From: CAIOZA01 sp964464375 | Lineage (GTDB): Bacteria > Bacteroidota > Ignavibacteria > Kapaibacteriales > UBA2268 | Direction of reading: 5' to 3' | NCBI GenBank assembly: GCA_964464375.1 | Contig: CAYXFU010000025.1 | Location: 1 to 52,778 of the forward strand | Length of the DNA: 52,778 nt | Part shown: piece after piece, positions 41,856 to 50,276 of the stretch | How the letters are laid out: every line of letters begins with the position of its first letter | Numbering within the stretch: the first letter of the stretch is position 1 | The notes under the pieces: generated by a model | What the model was told of the DNA's origin: nothing | The model's input: the letters and a program-made list of their open reading frames with translations, nothing else | Databases searched by the model: none | Program-made: the position numbers and the translations under genes

Positions 41856-44800
41856 TTAACTATACTTTTCAATCAATTTCAACAAATTTTCTTTTGAAAT
41901 TGGTTTTGAAATATAGTCATCACAACCGACTGCAAGAATCATTTCCTTTTCAACGGTAAATGCATAGGCTGTTTGTGCTATAATCGGTAACTCAGGTCTT
42001 AACTGCTTAATTAATTTTGTTGCTTCAATCCCATTCATTACTGGCATTTTAATATCCATTAATACTAAGTTGATTTCAGGACTACTCTTGATCTTTTCAA
42101 CTGCTATTTCTCCATTCTCTGCATGTATAAGGGTGCAGTCTGAATTTGATAAAAGTATTTTTATATATTGAAAACTTGTACAATCGTCTTCAGCAACTAA
42201 AATCTGTATTTTTTCTTTGATTATTGGAATTTTAGCTTCATTTTCAGGAATAAAGTCAATTATTGTAATGGGCTTATACGGTATTGTAAAGAAAAATTTT
42301 GAACCGACATTTACTTCAGATTCAAACCAAATTTTGCCACCTAATAATTCGACAAGTCCTTTGCAGATTGATAACCCCAAACCGGCACCCTCATAACCCC
42401 TTGTTATCTCAAGATTCGCCTGTGCAAATCTCACAAACATTCTGTTTTTAGATTCTTCAGGTATTCCGACTCCGGTATCTTTAATATAGAATTCAATTTC
42501 CGAGTCCTTCGTAGAATAGCCAAATTCAACTTTACCCTCTATGGTAAATTTTAAAGCATTATTTATTAAATTTGTTAGGATTTGGTTTAATTTTATTTCA
42601 TCCGATTCTATAAACGAATCCGGATTTTTCAATGCAACATGATAATCTAATATCACACCCTTGATTGTTGCCGAGTTAGAGAAAAAAGTATATAAACTTG
42701 ATATCAAAGAATTTAGTGAAAATGATTTAATATTCATCTCCAATTGCCCTGTTTCAATTTTTGAAATATCAAGTATATTGCCGACAGTTTCCATCAATCG
42801 TTTGCCACTATTTTGAATAACTCCTGTAAATTCTTTTATTTCTTCTTTTGTTAAATCATCAGCCTGAAGTAAATTTGAGAAACCTAAAATACCATTAAGA
42901 GGTGTCCGTATTTCATGCGACATATTCTGTAAGAAAGCAGATTTTAACTTATCACTTTCTTCAGCTCGTTCTTTGGATAATTTTAATTTATCATATGCCA
43001 GTATAAGTTCATCTTCTGTTTTTATTTTTTCAGTTACATCATTGGCAAAAACTAATTTTGCATTTTTCCCTTCAAAAACTAACTCGTATCTAATAATTTC
43101 AACCTGGATGATTTCTCCGTTTTTCTTTTTATGTAGATATACACCTAAATTTACAAGCCCTTTATCATTTAATTTTACTGACTGTTTCACTTTTTCTATC
43201 TCAGAATCAGGTCTGATTTCCAAAATAGTCATGGTTAAAAATTCTTCTTGTGTGTAACCATATCTTTCAATAAAAGCATTGTTTACTGAAAGGAATTTTA
43301 AAGTTACAGCATCAAAAATTGCTATCGGCATTTGGTTCGATTCGTAGAGAAGTCTATACTTCTCTTCGCTCTCTTTTAGTTCTTCTTCTGCCCTCTTGCG
43401 TTCGGTGATGTCATGATAATTACCCAAAAATCCTTGAACATCCTTATCATGAAGCAGATTAACTATTGTGATTTCTATCCAGCAATAACTACTATCCTTT
43501 TTCTTATATCTTAGTTCAATAGTTCCGGTAGTATTCTGTTCAAGCGTAAGAGAGCGAATAAAATTCTGACCTGCCTCCAAATCATCAGGATGAACATTAT
43601 CCCATGTGCTTTTCCCAACGACATCTTCAGGTTTCCAGCCAAATAATTGTTCAATGTTTGGACTTTTATATCTATTTATGCCATCCTTATCAATAATTAC
43701 AATAACATCGCCAATATTCTTAAGCATTTGTTCTTTTAAAGATTCGCTTTTTCTTAAAGCTTCCAAGGTATTCTTTTTATCGGTTACAACCTGAAAGTAA
43801 ACCGAAATTCCATTCTCCTGTGGATAAACTCGAACATCATACCATTCATTATAAGGTTCCTTTTCAAAATCCACTTCAAAAGTCATGAATGTTTTTTCCC
43901 GGATTGCTTTTGAATAATTTTCTTCAAACAATGAACCACGTGCTTCGGTAAACACATCAAAAAGATTCTGTCCTATTACATCTTCTTTCTTTTTGTGAAG
44001 AAGGTTTTCTGCCGCATTATTAAAATAAGTAACAACAAGGTCATCATCTAAAGAGAAAAACGCATCACTTATACTTTCTAAAGTGTTAGTTAATTGTTTC
44101 TGATTTTCAAATAATACAATTTCAGCCTTTTTTCTATCTGTAATATTTTCAACAACGACTATAATTCTTGCAATTTCATTTTTCTCATCATATAATGGAA
44201 CAGTTTTATATAATTGATACATATTGTTGATAAACAACTCGAATGATGTTTCCTCGCCGTTAAAAGTTTTCAAATAATATTCTTTAACAGTTGAAGTTAG
44301 TTCACCAAAAACTTGTTCCAATGTTAAACCGACAAAGTCTTCAGGATTTAGATTTTGATGCTTAAATTCTTGACCTGCAGTATATCCGACAGATAAATCT
44401 TTTTCAATAATTGAAAGGAATGAATTTGGATAATTTTCTGCAATTTTAGCTAATAATTTTTGCTTTTCTTCAATTTCTGCTTTGGAATTCTTCAATTCAA
44501 TTTCAGCTATTATGCGCGCAGAAACATCAATCAAAGAAGCTAGAAAATATTCAACGGTACCATTGCTTTTACGGTTGCAAGATACATTCAGAGTTGTATA
44601 AACTTCAGTGCCATCTTTACGAATGAATCGTTTATCTAATTGGTATCTATCAATTTCGCCACTCAGAACCTGATTAAAAAGTATTAAATCTGAATCCATA
44701 TCTTCAGGATGTGTTAATTCAGCCCAGGTTAACAGATAAAGTTCTTGCTTAGTGTAACCCAGCATTTGGCATAAACAATCGTTAACCTCAATCCAGCCTT

Positions 44801-45002
44801 TTTCCTGAGAAGTAATGCCAATTCCAACGGAACTCATGTCGAAATAACCTTGAAAATCATTTTTTAATCTTATTAGTGCTTCTTCAGTTTTCTTGCGATC
44901 GCTCATGTCTTTCTGATATGAAATTTTCAGAGATTCATTTTCTTTTCTCAACTCTTGTAATTCTATCAAGAGTTCTTCTTTTGTTTTAATGTTATTATCC
45001 AT
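41856..45002 (-). CDS. Hybrid sensor histidine kinase with five PAS domains
   Basis: The start is placed at ATG 45000-45002 (MDNNIKTKEELLIELQELRK); an in-frame TTG at 45041 is less likely. The 1048-residue product has an N-terminal coiled coil, five PAS domains (about 45-170, 180-300, 300-415, 420-545 and 545-665), a HisKA domain with the phospho-accepting His696 (NMSHEIRTPLNG), a HATPase domain (NxxxN box NLINNALKF, DTGVGIP, GAGLGLSICKGL; about 800-915) and a C-terminal receiver domain with phospho-acceptor Asp983 (LVLMDIKMPVMNG). There are no membrane segments, so it senses a cytoplasmic signal. No separate response regulator lies beside it. PAS ligands cannot be told from sequence. Confidence 0.95.
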   Translation of the reverse strand: MDNNIKTKEELLIELQELRKENESLKISYQKDMSDRKKTEEALIRLKNDFQGYFDMSSVGIGITSQEKGWIEVNDCLCQMLGYTKQELYLLTWAELTHPEDMDSDLILFNQVLSGEIDRYQLDKRFIRKDGTEVYTTLNVSCNRKSNGTVEYFLASLIDVSARIIAEIELKNSKAEIEEKQKLLAKIAENYPNSFLSIIEKDLSVGYTAGQEFKHQNLNPEDFVGLTLEQVFGELTSTVKEYYLKTFNGEETSFELFINNMYQLYKTVPLYDEKNEIARIIVVVENITDRKKAEIVLFENQKQLTNTLESISDAFFSLDDDLVVTYFNNAAENLLHKKKEDVIGQNLFDVFTEARGSLFEENYSKAIREKTFMTFEVDFEKEPYNEWYDVRVYPQENGISVYFQVVTDKKNTLEALRKSESLKEQMLKNIGDVIVIIDKDGINRYKSPNIEQLFGWKPEDVVGKSTWDNVHPDDLEAGQNFIRSLTLEQNTTGTIELRYKKKDSSYCWIEITIVNLLHDKDVQGFLGNYHDITERKRAEEELKESEEKYRLLYESNQMPIAIFDAVTLKFLSVNNAFIERYGYTQEEFLTMTILEIRPDSEIEKVKQSVKLNDKGLVNLGVYLHKKKNGEIIQVEIIRYELVFEGKNAKLVFANDVTEKIKTEDELILAYDKLKLSKERAEESDKLKSAFLQNMSHEIRTPLNGILGFSNLLQADDLTKEEIKEFTGVIQNSGKRLMETVGNILDISKIETGQLEMNIKSFSLNSLISSLYTFFSNSATIKGVILDYHVALKNPDSFIESDEIKLNQILTNLINNALKFTIEGKVEFGYSTKDSEIEFYIKDTGVGIPEESKNRMFVRFAQANLEITRGYEGAGLGLSICKGLVELLGGKIWFESEVNVGSKFFFTIPYKPITIIDFIPENEAKIPIIKEKIQILVAEDDCTSFQYIKILLSNSDCTLIHAENGEIAVEKIKSSPEINLVLMDIKMPVMNGIEATKLIKQLRPELPIIAQTAYAFTVEKEMILAVGCDDYISKPISKENLLKLIEKYS

Positions 45003-45193
45003 AGAATGAGTCTCCAAAAGAGAATGAATATTTAAATTCAAATCTGGTTTTTAAAATTAATAAGGTTATCTTTAAGATTATCGTCAAATTCAGATAATTA
45101 TTTAGTTTATATGAAGATTTACGAAAAATAAATATGGTCTAATAGCTTGAAAAAAGTCCACATAACTTCCTTTTTCTATATTAAGGGGAGTTC

Positions 45194-45267
45194 TATCAAT
45201 ACTCAGTATGCCATTCCTGCGATCACGAAGTAACAGCGAAGCTAATGCAGGAATCTTTGTATTGATA
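45194..45267. repeat. Compound intergenic palindrome
   Basis: Outer arms tatcaatac (45194-45202) / gtattgata (45259-45267) enclose attcctgc (45213-45220) / gcaggaat (45247-45254). It lies in the 646-base gap between the divergent kinase and T9SS genes, next to a sorting-domain remnant. Apart from these and AT-rich sequence, the gap (45003-45648) shows no gene. Confidence 0.8.
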
Positions 45268-45306
45268 CTTCAAGTACCAAAAAGATCGAAATTGTCATAT
45301 ATTGAA

Positions 45307-45375
45307 ACCGACAAGTTTACAGGGATCTATATCAGAATAGGTGACAAGAGAACTTAGAGCTTTGTGCTTCTAAAA
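45307..45375 (+). pseudogene. Remnant of a T9SS sorting domain
   Basis: The plus strand reads TDKFTGIYIRIGDKRT, a TAG stop, then SFVLLK. This matches the last strands of the local sorting domains (GMYFVRIGDKV-x-KFVKI). One in-frame stop lies within it. It appears to be what remains of a lost secreted-protein gene upstream of the intact T9SS gene at 45649. Confidence 0.5.
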
Positions 45376-45648
45376 CCTTCCTTCGGAAATGCCCTTAACT
45401 TAAAAATTCTTTTTTTTATTCTATCTTTTTAGTATATTTAAATCTTATATTTAACCCGAACTAAAAAAGATTTTCAGAGTGGCTTATTGTACATCGTTAG
45501 CTAAACTAATAATATTTACTTCGCTTAGTACTAATTTGATAGAATTTATCATAAATTCTATCATTTATCATAATAGCTAATTTCTGGAATAAAATTGCTT
45601 TTAAAATTAATTACAGTTTTTTTCAACAAAATTATATCAATAATTTAT

Positions 45649-47478
45649 ATGAAATATATTCTTACTCTTCTTTTGGCATTTATTGTCACACAATCACTTT
45701 TAGCTCAACGTTTTGACTGGGCTACCACTGGTGGTGCTGCGGGCGTTGCTAACTCCTTTGGCGGTGCGCTTGCAATAGCACAAGACCCACAGGGAAACAT
45801 TTATACACTTGACTATGGCAATCATGCCCAACAATGCCAGGGCGACACCCTACAAAAAATTACAGGTACCACTGCCTATATTTATAAGTTCAATTCACAA
45901 GGTGAGTTGTTATTTATGAACCGCGTGGGTGCGGTTGGTGGAAGTTTCACACCATTCAATATCGTAACAGATGATGCCGGCAGCCTTTATCTACTTGGCC
46001 AGGGTGTTGGTAATGGGTTTATTATTGTTCATGAAGACACAGTGCCATCAATAGACTTCACTAATCAGTTGATAAAAATGGATAGCCTTGGTAATTTTGT
46101 TTGGAAGCAAAACACCGGTGTTGCTACCAATTATGATGGCTGTATGCTGCAATACAGCAAGGGGAACCTTTACTATCAATCGGGCAATTTATCTGTTAGC
46201 AAAATAGATACTGCCGGGGTGGTTGGCGCAAACCTCAAGGCCAGTTACTATACTTCACCAACCTCATCTACCGGCTTACTGTTTAAAGGTTCGGGTGTTT
46301 ACCCGAATGGCGATTTGCTGTTTGCAGCCTACTCTCGCGGCACGGTGGCATATGGCACCGATACTTTATTCCATATTGGTAATCCTTTTCTTACTGCCCC
46401 GTTTTTGTTTGTTCGTTGCGACACCAGCATGAAATTGATTTGGGCAAGATACGCCAGCAACGGTCGTGACCCTGATAATAGATTTATTCCGGTAACTATT
46501 GATAGCAGCGATAATTTGTATGCAGCTGTTCAGGTAAATCAGAAAATGATTATTGGAAATGATACTATTCAAAGTTCCGCATTCACCGGTCAGGGAACTA
46601 TCATAAAACTGGATGGAGCAGGAACCGGAATATGGGCGCATGCTTTGCAAAGTACTGGTTTGGCTTATGCCTGGTGTATGCAAAATGCACCTGATAATAG
46701 CGGTATATTTATTGGTGGCGGATATACAGGCACTACCCAATTTGGTTCTTTCACTTTGTCCGCAGCTAATCTTCGTAAACCATTCATAGCCAAGTTTGAC
46801 TTCAATGGCAATTATACGAATGCATTTAATTATTTACAAGACCCACTTCAAACAGATGCCCTTTGCATTTCAGCCGATGGCAAAGGCAATTATTGTGTTG
46901 GTGGAAAACTACCAAACAAAGCAGTAACAGTTTTCAGTTGCATTACTGCACCCGGTAATGTGGGTTTTTATTTGGGTAAATTCTCTGAGCAGCCCGATAG
47001 TGTCCCCACACCTTCAATTACTGCAAATGAAGCACAACTTACTGCTACTCCATTGTTCTCAGGCAATATTCAATGGTATTTTAATGGTAATATTCTCAAT
47101 GGGCAAACAGGACAAACAATAACTGCGACTCAAAGTGGCGACTATTCCGTTGTTTACTCATATACATCAGGATGTGCGGATTCAGTTAGTTCCCCAATTA
47201 AAAAAATCTCTATAGCTTCTGTAAATTCAAATGCAGACAATCAAATAGTATCTGTTTTTCCAAATCCATCATTTGGATTATTTCAGATAATCGGAATTGA
47301 ACCAAATGCAACTTCAGTAAGTGTTTCGGTTAAGGGCTTAGTAGGTAATACTATTTATAACGTACCTGAATTTAACATAAATCAGATGGTTGACATTCAA
47401 GAAGCTCCACAAGGTTTGTATTTTGTGGAAGTGAAGTATGACAACAATTCTTTTATATTCAAGATAGTTAAAATGTAG
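45649..47478 (+). CDS. Secreted SBBP-like propeller protein with T9SS domain
   Basis: The start is placed at ATG 45649 because MKYILTLLLAFIVTQSLLA gives a normal signal peptide cut before QRFD; an in-frame TTG lies 18 codons upstream. The 609-residue product has repeated strands like SBBP beta-propellers (DPQGNIYTLDYGN, DDAGSLYLLGQG, DSSDNLYAAVQVN; about 25-450), an Ig-like segment (about 455-520, IQWYFNGNILNGQTGQTITA) and a T9SS type A sorting domain (about 530-609: VFPNPSFGLFQIIG, FVEVKYDNNSFIFKIVKM). The propeller part looks richer in GC than the end of the gene, so it may be chimeric. A terminator follows. Function unknown. Confidence 0.88.
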   Translation: MKYILTLLLAFIVTQSLLAQRFDWATTGGAAGVANSFGGALAIAQDPQGNIYTLDYGNHAQQCQGDTLQKITGTTAYIYKFNSQGELLFMNRVGAVGGSFTPFNIVTDDAGSLYLLGQGVGNGFIIVHEDTVPSIDFTNQLIKMDSLGNFVWKQNTGVATNYDGCMLQYSKGNLYYQSGNLSVSKIDTAGVVGANLKASYYTSPTSSTGLLFKGSGVYPNGDLLFAAYSRGTVAYGTDTLFHIGNPFLTAPFLFVRCDTSMKLIWARYASNGRDPDNRFIPVTIDSSDNLYAAVQVNQKMIIGNDTIQSSAFTGQGTIIKLDGAGTGIWAHALQSTGLAYAWCMQNAPDNSGIFIGGGYTGTTQFGSFTLSAANLRKPFIAKFDFNGNYTNAFNYLQDPLQTDALCISADGKGNYCVGGKLPNKAVTVFSCITAPGNVGFYLGKFSEQPDSVPTPSITANEAQLTATPLFSGNIQWYFNGNILNGQTGQTITATQSGDYSVVYSYTSGCADSVSSPIKKISIASVNSNADNQIVSVFPNPSFGLFQIIGIEPNATSVSVSVKGLVGNTIYNVPEFNINQMVDIQEAPQGLYFVEVKYDNNSFIFKIVKM

Positions 47479-47530
47479 TTGAGGGGTATTTTAGGGAAAA
47501 AAATAAATTTACCATCCATCTCATTTATAA

Positions 47531-47566
47531 AAAAGGTTCATATTGAAGATATGAGCCTTTTTTTTG
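47531..47566 (+). terminator. Rho-independent terminator after T9SS propeller gene
   Basis: aaaaggttcata (47531-47542) and tatgagcctttt (47550-47561), with one G-T pair and a 7-base loop, are followed by further T. It lies 52 bases past the stop codon. Confidence 0.85.
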
Positions 47567-47628
47567 AATTGAGTCCGAATCCATCAAAAAAGGAGCAATT
47601 GAAATTACTAATATCTGAAACAAAATAG
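47566..47628 (+). pseudogene. Possible T9SS sorting-domain fragment
   Basis: Just after the terminator, the plus strand reads ELSPNPSKKEQLKLLISETK and a TAG stop. SPNPS is the usual opening of a sorting domain, and a following beta strand (QLKLLI) fits. It is only about 20 codons long with no start, so chance is possible. The rest of the gap to 47762 shows nothing. Confidence 0.3.
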
Positions 47629-47762
47629 TACCCATGTCTTACATACTATTTACATTCAATCAGTTTCCTACAATTCAATATTAAAATTTATCCATTTTTC
47701 CAATATTTTAAACACTTCATAATATATTGAATTTTCGCATTAGGATAACTCAGTAAATTTAA

Positions 47763-48089
47763 TTATTCGTTAATTGCTATCTTGTTTGGATCTGGTTTTT
47801 CGATTGTCCAACTTGTCATAAAATCCGGATTAACTACAATTTCGCCTGTTGTTCTAAATTGATATTCACCGATAGGAGCTTTCTTAATTGAGGAAAGATC
47901 TGGTGGTAAAGAATAAATAGTATTTGAATTATTCATTTGGATAACAATACCCTCAGATTCATTAATTTTAACAATGTCGCCATGTAATTGAATCTCCTCA
48001 ATTAAGTCGCCATTATGATCAAGATATGTAATACCTACAATAATATGCTTATTCAGAAAGTCATTTATTTTTTTTTGATTTAACTTCAA
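47763..48089 (-). CDS. Unknown small protein with TTG start
   Basis: No ATG opens this frame. A TTG at 48087-48089 is preceded seven bases upstream by GAGG and gives MKLNQKKINDFLNKHIIVGI, a natural start; another TTG lies four codons further upstream. The 108-residue product has HIIVGITYLDHNGDLIEE, YSLPPDLSSIKKAPIGEY and TGEIVVNPDFMTSWTI. I recall similar small hypothetical proteins but no function. There is no signal peptide or membrane segment. The stretch 48102-48287 upstream contains no clear gene. Confidence 0.6.
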   Translation of the reverse strand: MKLNQKKINDFLNKHIIVGITYLDHNGDLIEEIQLHGDIVKINESEGIVIQMNNSNTIYSLPPDLSSIKKAPIGEYQFRTTGEIVVNPDFMTSWTIEKPDPNKIAINE

Positions 48090-48287
48090 TCGAAACCTCA
48101 ATCCAAATTAGAAAATTTTTATTCGTTCCAATGCTCCAATATTGGATTACTCTCAATATACCCATTTTCATAAATTATTTTATTAGCTAAACAAATTTAC
48201 CTACTCCCTTCAGGTTTATCCCAGTTCGCAGATTTCTTATTTGGTTTGGAGCTCATAAAATTCTTAATCATTCCAGGGGTTTGCTAG

Positions 48288-48461
48288 TTATGTAGCAGGA
48301 TAGCCTTTTGGTATAAATTTGCTCAACAAAGGATCTTCGCTGGCTCTCCGGATAATAAGCTTATTTTTACCTTCATCAGACATTCCGGCAAACTCCTTAT
48401 TGAGCTTGTCTTGAATCTCTTGCTTCATTTTAACAGTATCAAATATCTTTTCCTTTTTCAT
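48288..48461 (-). CDS. Small antitoxin partner of second PIN toxin
   Basis: The 57-residue product reads MKKEKIFDTVKMKQEIQDKL, then NKEFAGMSDEGKNKLIIRRA, and ends PKGYPAT. Such small proteins, with a KMKQEI-type start and a helical middle, are commonly encoded beside PIN toxins. Its ATG lies 2 bases after the PIN stop codon, so the toxin comes first, as in the module at 22357-22990. The start resembles that of the other module's partner (FDCVELQRNI). Confidence 0.75.
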   Translation of the reverse strand: MKKEKIFDTVKMKQEIQDKLNKEFAGMSDEGKNKLIIRRASEDPLLSKFIPKGYPAT

Positions 48462-48463
48462 TA

Positions 48464-48916
48464 TTATACCATCTCCTTTGGGGAATATATACTTATCATT
48501 TTATAAGAGTTCATCAAGTTAACTGAATTGAAACCTGAAATTTTTTCATAGTGAACAATGTGTTTAAAATTCCAACTTACAACAAAATCAGCATTATAAA
48601 TAGTTGCATAAGCAATATGTTCGGCGTCTGTTTTAGATTTATTAGTCAGTACTTTAGCACTAAGATATTTATCTCTAAGATCTGACACCTCAGGCGTATA
48701 ATCAACAAAATCAAATAAATCCTGAGTTAAATCAGAAAGGATTTGTTTTACCTCCTTTGGAGCCTCAGCTAATTCTGCTAATAAAATTGGTGAAATGATC
48801 AACTTGAATGAACCGTCCTTTACTAATTTGAAGAACATCTTGCTTGCTTCCTCAAATTCATCATCGTAACATCCACCGAAAACCGAAGTATCTGCATAAA
48901 CTTTATATTGTTTCAC
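48464..48916 (-). CDS. PIN-domain ribonuclease toxin (second module)
   Basis: The 150-residue product begins MKQYKVYADTSVFGGCYDDE, with catalytic Asp9, and has ILLAELAEAPKE, KSKTDAEHIAYATIYNADF and VVSWNFKHIVHYEKI. It is a clear paralogue of the PIN toxin at 22357 (shared DTSV-x-GGC-x-D-x-EFEE and VSWNFKH-x-V). The acidic residues expected for a metal-dependent RNase are present. It is the first gene of a two-gene toxin-antitoxin unit transcribed on the minus strand. Confidence 0.88.
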   Translation of the reverse strand: MKQYKVYADTSVFGGCYDDEFEEASKMFFKLVKDGSFKLIISPILLAELAEAPKEVKQILSDLTQDLFDFVDYTPEVSDLRDKYLSAKVLTNKSKTDAEHIAYATIYNADFVVSWNFKHIVHYEKISGFNSVNLMNSYKMISIYSPKEMV

Positions 48917-49100
48917 AATACTTTCGCACTCCTGACTGATTAAATCATAAGTTTAATAAATATATAAACGGTAATAAAACAAAAATATTCTTTAGTCTTT
49001 TTTGACTTGTCTCCTTTGCCGCTTAGACGAGTAATCTCCAAATCTTCCTTACTCTATACATATTAGCCAATTACTGTTTTCTCCAAGTTCACAATTTGTT

Positions 49101-49138
49101 TCATTTCAAAGTTCCTAACGTCGAATGAATACTATGTA
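49101..49138. repeat. Dispersed 38-base repeat, copy 1
   Basis: tcatttcaaagttcctaacg followed by tcgaatgaatactatgta matches 52688-52725 at 34 of 38 positions. Both copies lie in non-coding sequence. It is not palindromic. Confidence 0.6.
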
Positions 49139-49211
49139 TTTAACGATTTGTAAATTCCCAGAATAAAACTAATAAAGTATTAATGCTTACAATGAAAATT
49201 CAATATAAACC

Positions 49212-49625
49212 CTAATTCACAAGTGTTGCTTCTACTGATATCTTTGTGTTCAGTAATTTTGAAATCGGACAATTTGTCTTTGCATCAGCAACACATTCAT
49301 CGAATTTTTCTTGTGATATGCCTGGTACTGTTGCTCTTAAAGTAAGATGAGATCCGATGATTGCGCCGTCAACGAGGTCAATGTCACAGCCGGTCTCAAG
49401 AATATCAGCTTTAAAACCTGCGGCATCAATAACAAATGCTAATTTCATAGAGAAACATCCGGCATGAGCTGCGGCAACGAGCTCTTCGGGATTAGTACCA
49501 ATTCCCTGTTCAAATCTTGATTTGTAAGAATATTGATTTTGATTTTGTACACCGCTTTGGGTACTTACGTGACCAGCTCCGTCTTTACCGGTTCCCTGCC
49601 ATACTGCTTTTGAATTTCTTTTCAT
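49212..49625 (-). CDS. OsmC family peroxiredoxin
   Basis: The 137-residue product is colinear with OsmC: AVWQGTGKDGAGHVSTQSG at the start, GTNPEELVAAAHAGCFSMKL (Cys57) and TNCPISKLLN (Cys119). The two cysteines are the peroxidatic and resolving residues that reduce organic hydroperoxides. The length is normal. It is likely cytoplasmic and protective against oxidative damage. It stands alone, and the assembly gap follows on its upstream side, so its promoter region may be incomplete or duplicated. Confidence 0.95.
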   Translation of the reverse strand: MKRNSKAVWQGTGKDGAGHVSTQSGVQNQNQYSYKSRFEQGIGTNPEELVAAAHAGCFSMKLAFVIDAAGFKADILETGCDIDLVDGAIIGSHLTLRATVPGISQEKFDECVADAKTNCPISKLLNTKISVEATLVN

Positions 49626-49656
49626 ATTTTCCTTAAATTTAAAAAATTGGACATAT

Positions 49657-49866
49657 TCTTTATTAGAAACGTAAATTACCGATTTTCATTTTTATTGTCC
49701 CTTTTCACTTTNNNNNNNNNNNNNNNNNNNNNNNNNNNNNNNNNNNNNNNNNNNNNNNNNNNNNNNNNNNNNNNNNNNNNNNNNNNNNNNNNNNNNNNNN
49801 NNNNNNNNNNNTCTTTATTAGAAACGTAAATTACCGATTTTCATTTTTATTGTCCCTTTTCACTTT
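49657..49866. other. Assembly gap (100 N) flanked by identical 55-base ends
   Basis: Bases 49712-49811 are N, exactly 100. The 55 bases before it (49657-49711) are identical to the 55 bases after it (49812-49866). This is what overlapping contig ends look like when a scaffolder places a fixed-size gap. The true sequence is probably continuous with no missing DNA, though a tandem repeat cannot be excluded. Confidence 0.9.
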
Positions 49867-50002
49867 ATTTGCTCTTGCATCTCCGGCAATATAAGCCATG
49901 CTATAATTTTTTGTTGATAATATTTACCATAAAAGAAGAGAAACCCAACAGTTTTGGGGAATCAAATTTTATCATATAAGACCTAATGGAATGAAGAAAT
50001 TT

Positions 50003-50034
50003 TTTGGCTAACTTTTATAATTAACGTAATTTTG
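50003..50034 (+). promoter_or_regulatory. Bacteroidota-type promoter for the SAM-riboswitch leader
   Basis: TTTG at 50003-50006 and TAATTTTG at 50027-50034 match the -33 TTTG and -7 TAnnTTTG consensus, with 20 bases between them. Transcription would start a few bases further on, about 20-25 bases before the riboswitch, and run into the TonB receptor gene. Confidence 0.75.
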
Positions 50035-50063
50035 TAATTGGTTTAAATGCTCTTTGAAATTGT

Positions 50064-50160
50064 TTCTTATCAAGAATGACTGAGAGATAGGCTCTGTGAA
50101 GTCATGGCAACCTGAAGTATTAAGGTGCTAACTCCTACCCAAATTGGGAAAGATAAGTAA
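50064..50160 (+). promoter_or_regulatory. SAM-I (S-box) riboswitch
   Basis: The leader has the SAM-I core in order: P1 5' strand cttatc (50066-50071), the conserved tgagagata-ggct stretch, tgaag, ggcaacc (50106-50112), then aaggtgctaactcc (50122-50135), and P1 3' strand gataag (50152-50157). The 7 bases gataagt (50152-50158) can pair instead with acttatc (50200-50206) inside the following terminator, forming an antiterminator. With SAM bound, P1 forms, the terminator forms and transcription stops; without SAM, it continues into the TonB receptor. This is the standard S-box logic, read here from the sequence. Confidence 0.95.
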
Positions 50161-50188
50161 TCGGTAGAAAATCAATTCTTTTATATTG

Positions 50189-50220
50189 AAACTCCTCTGA
50201 CTTATCAGGGGAGTTTTTTT
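50189..50220 (+). terminator. Riboswitch-controlled intrinsic terminator
   Basis: aaactcctctga (50189-50200), loop ctta, tcaggggagttt (50205-50216): a 12-pair stem with one U-G pair, followed by T. The loop and the neighbouring bases include cttatc, the same six bases as the P1 5' strand, so it competes for gataag. Confidence 0.92.
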
Positions 50221-50276
50221 GTGTTTATTGTTATAATAGTGATTAATTTAAATTTAATTATGAGATTAGGATATTT

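Noticed and set aside
48197..48271. 24-residue minus-strand frame (MIKNFMSSKPNKKSANWDKP...)
   Set aside because: Looks a little like the tail of a small addiction protein, but it is too short and has no upstream coding part to support it.
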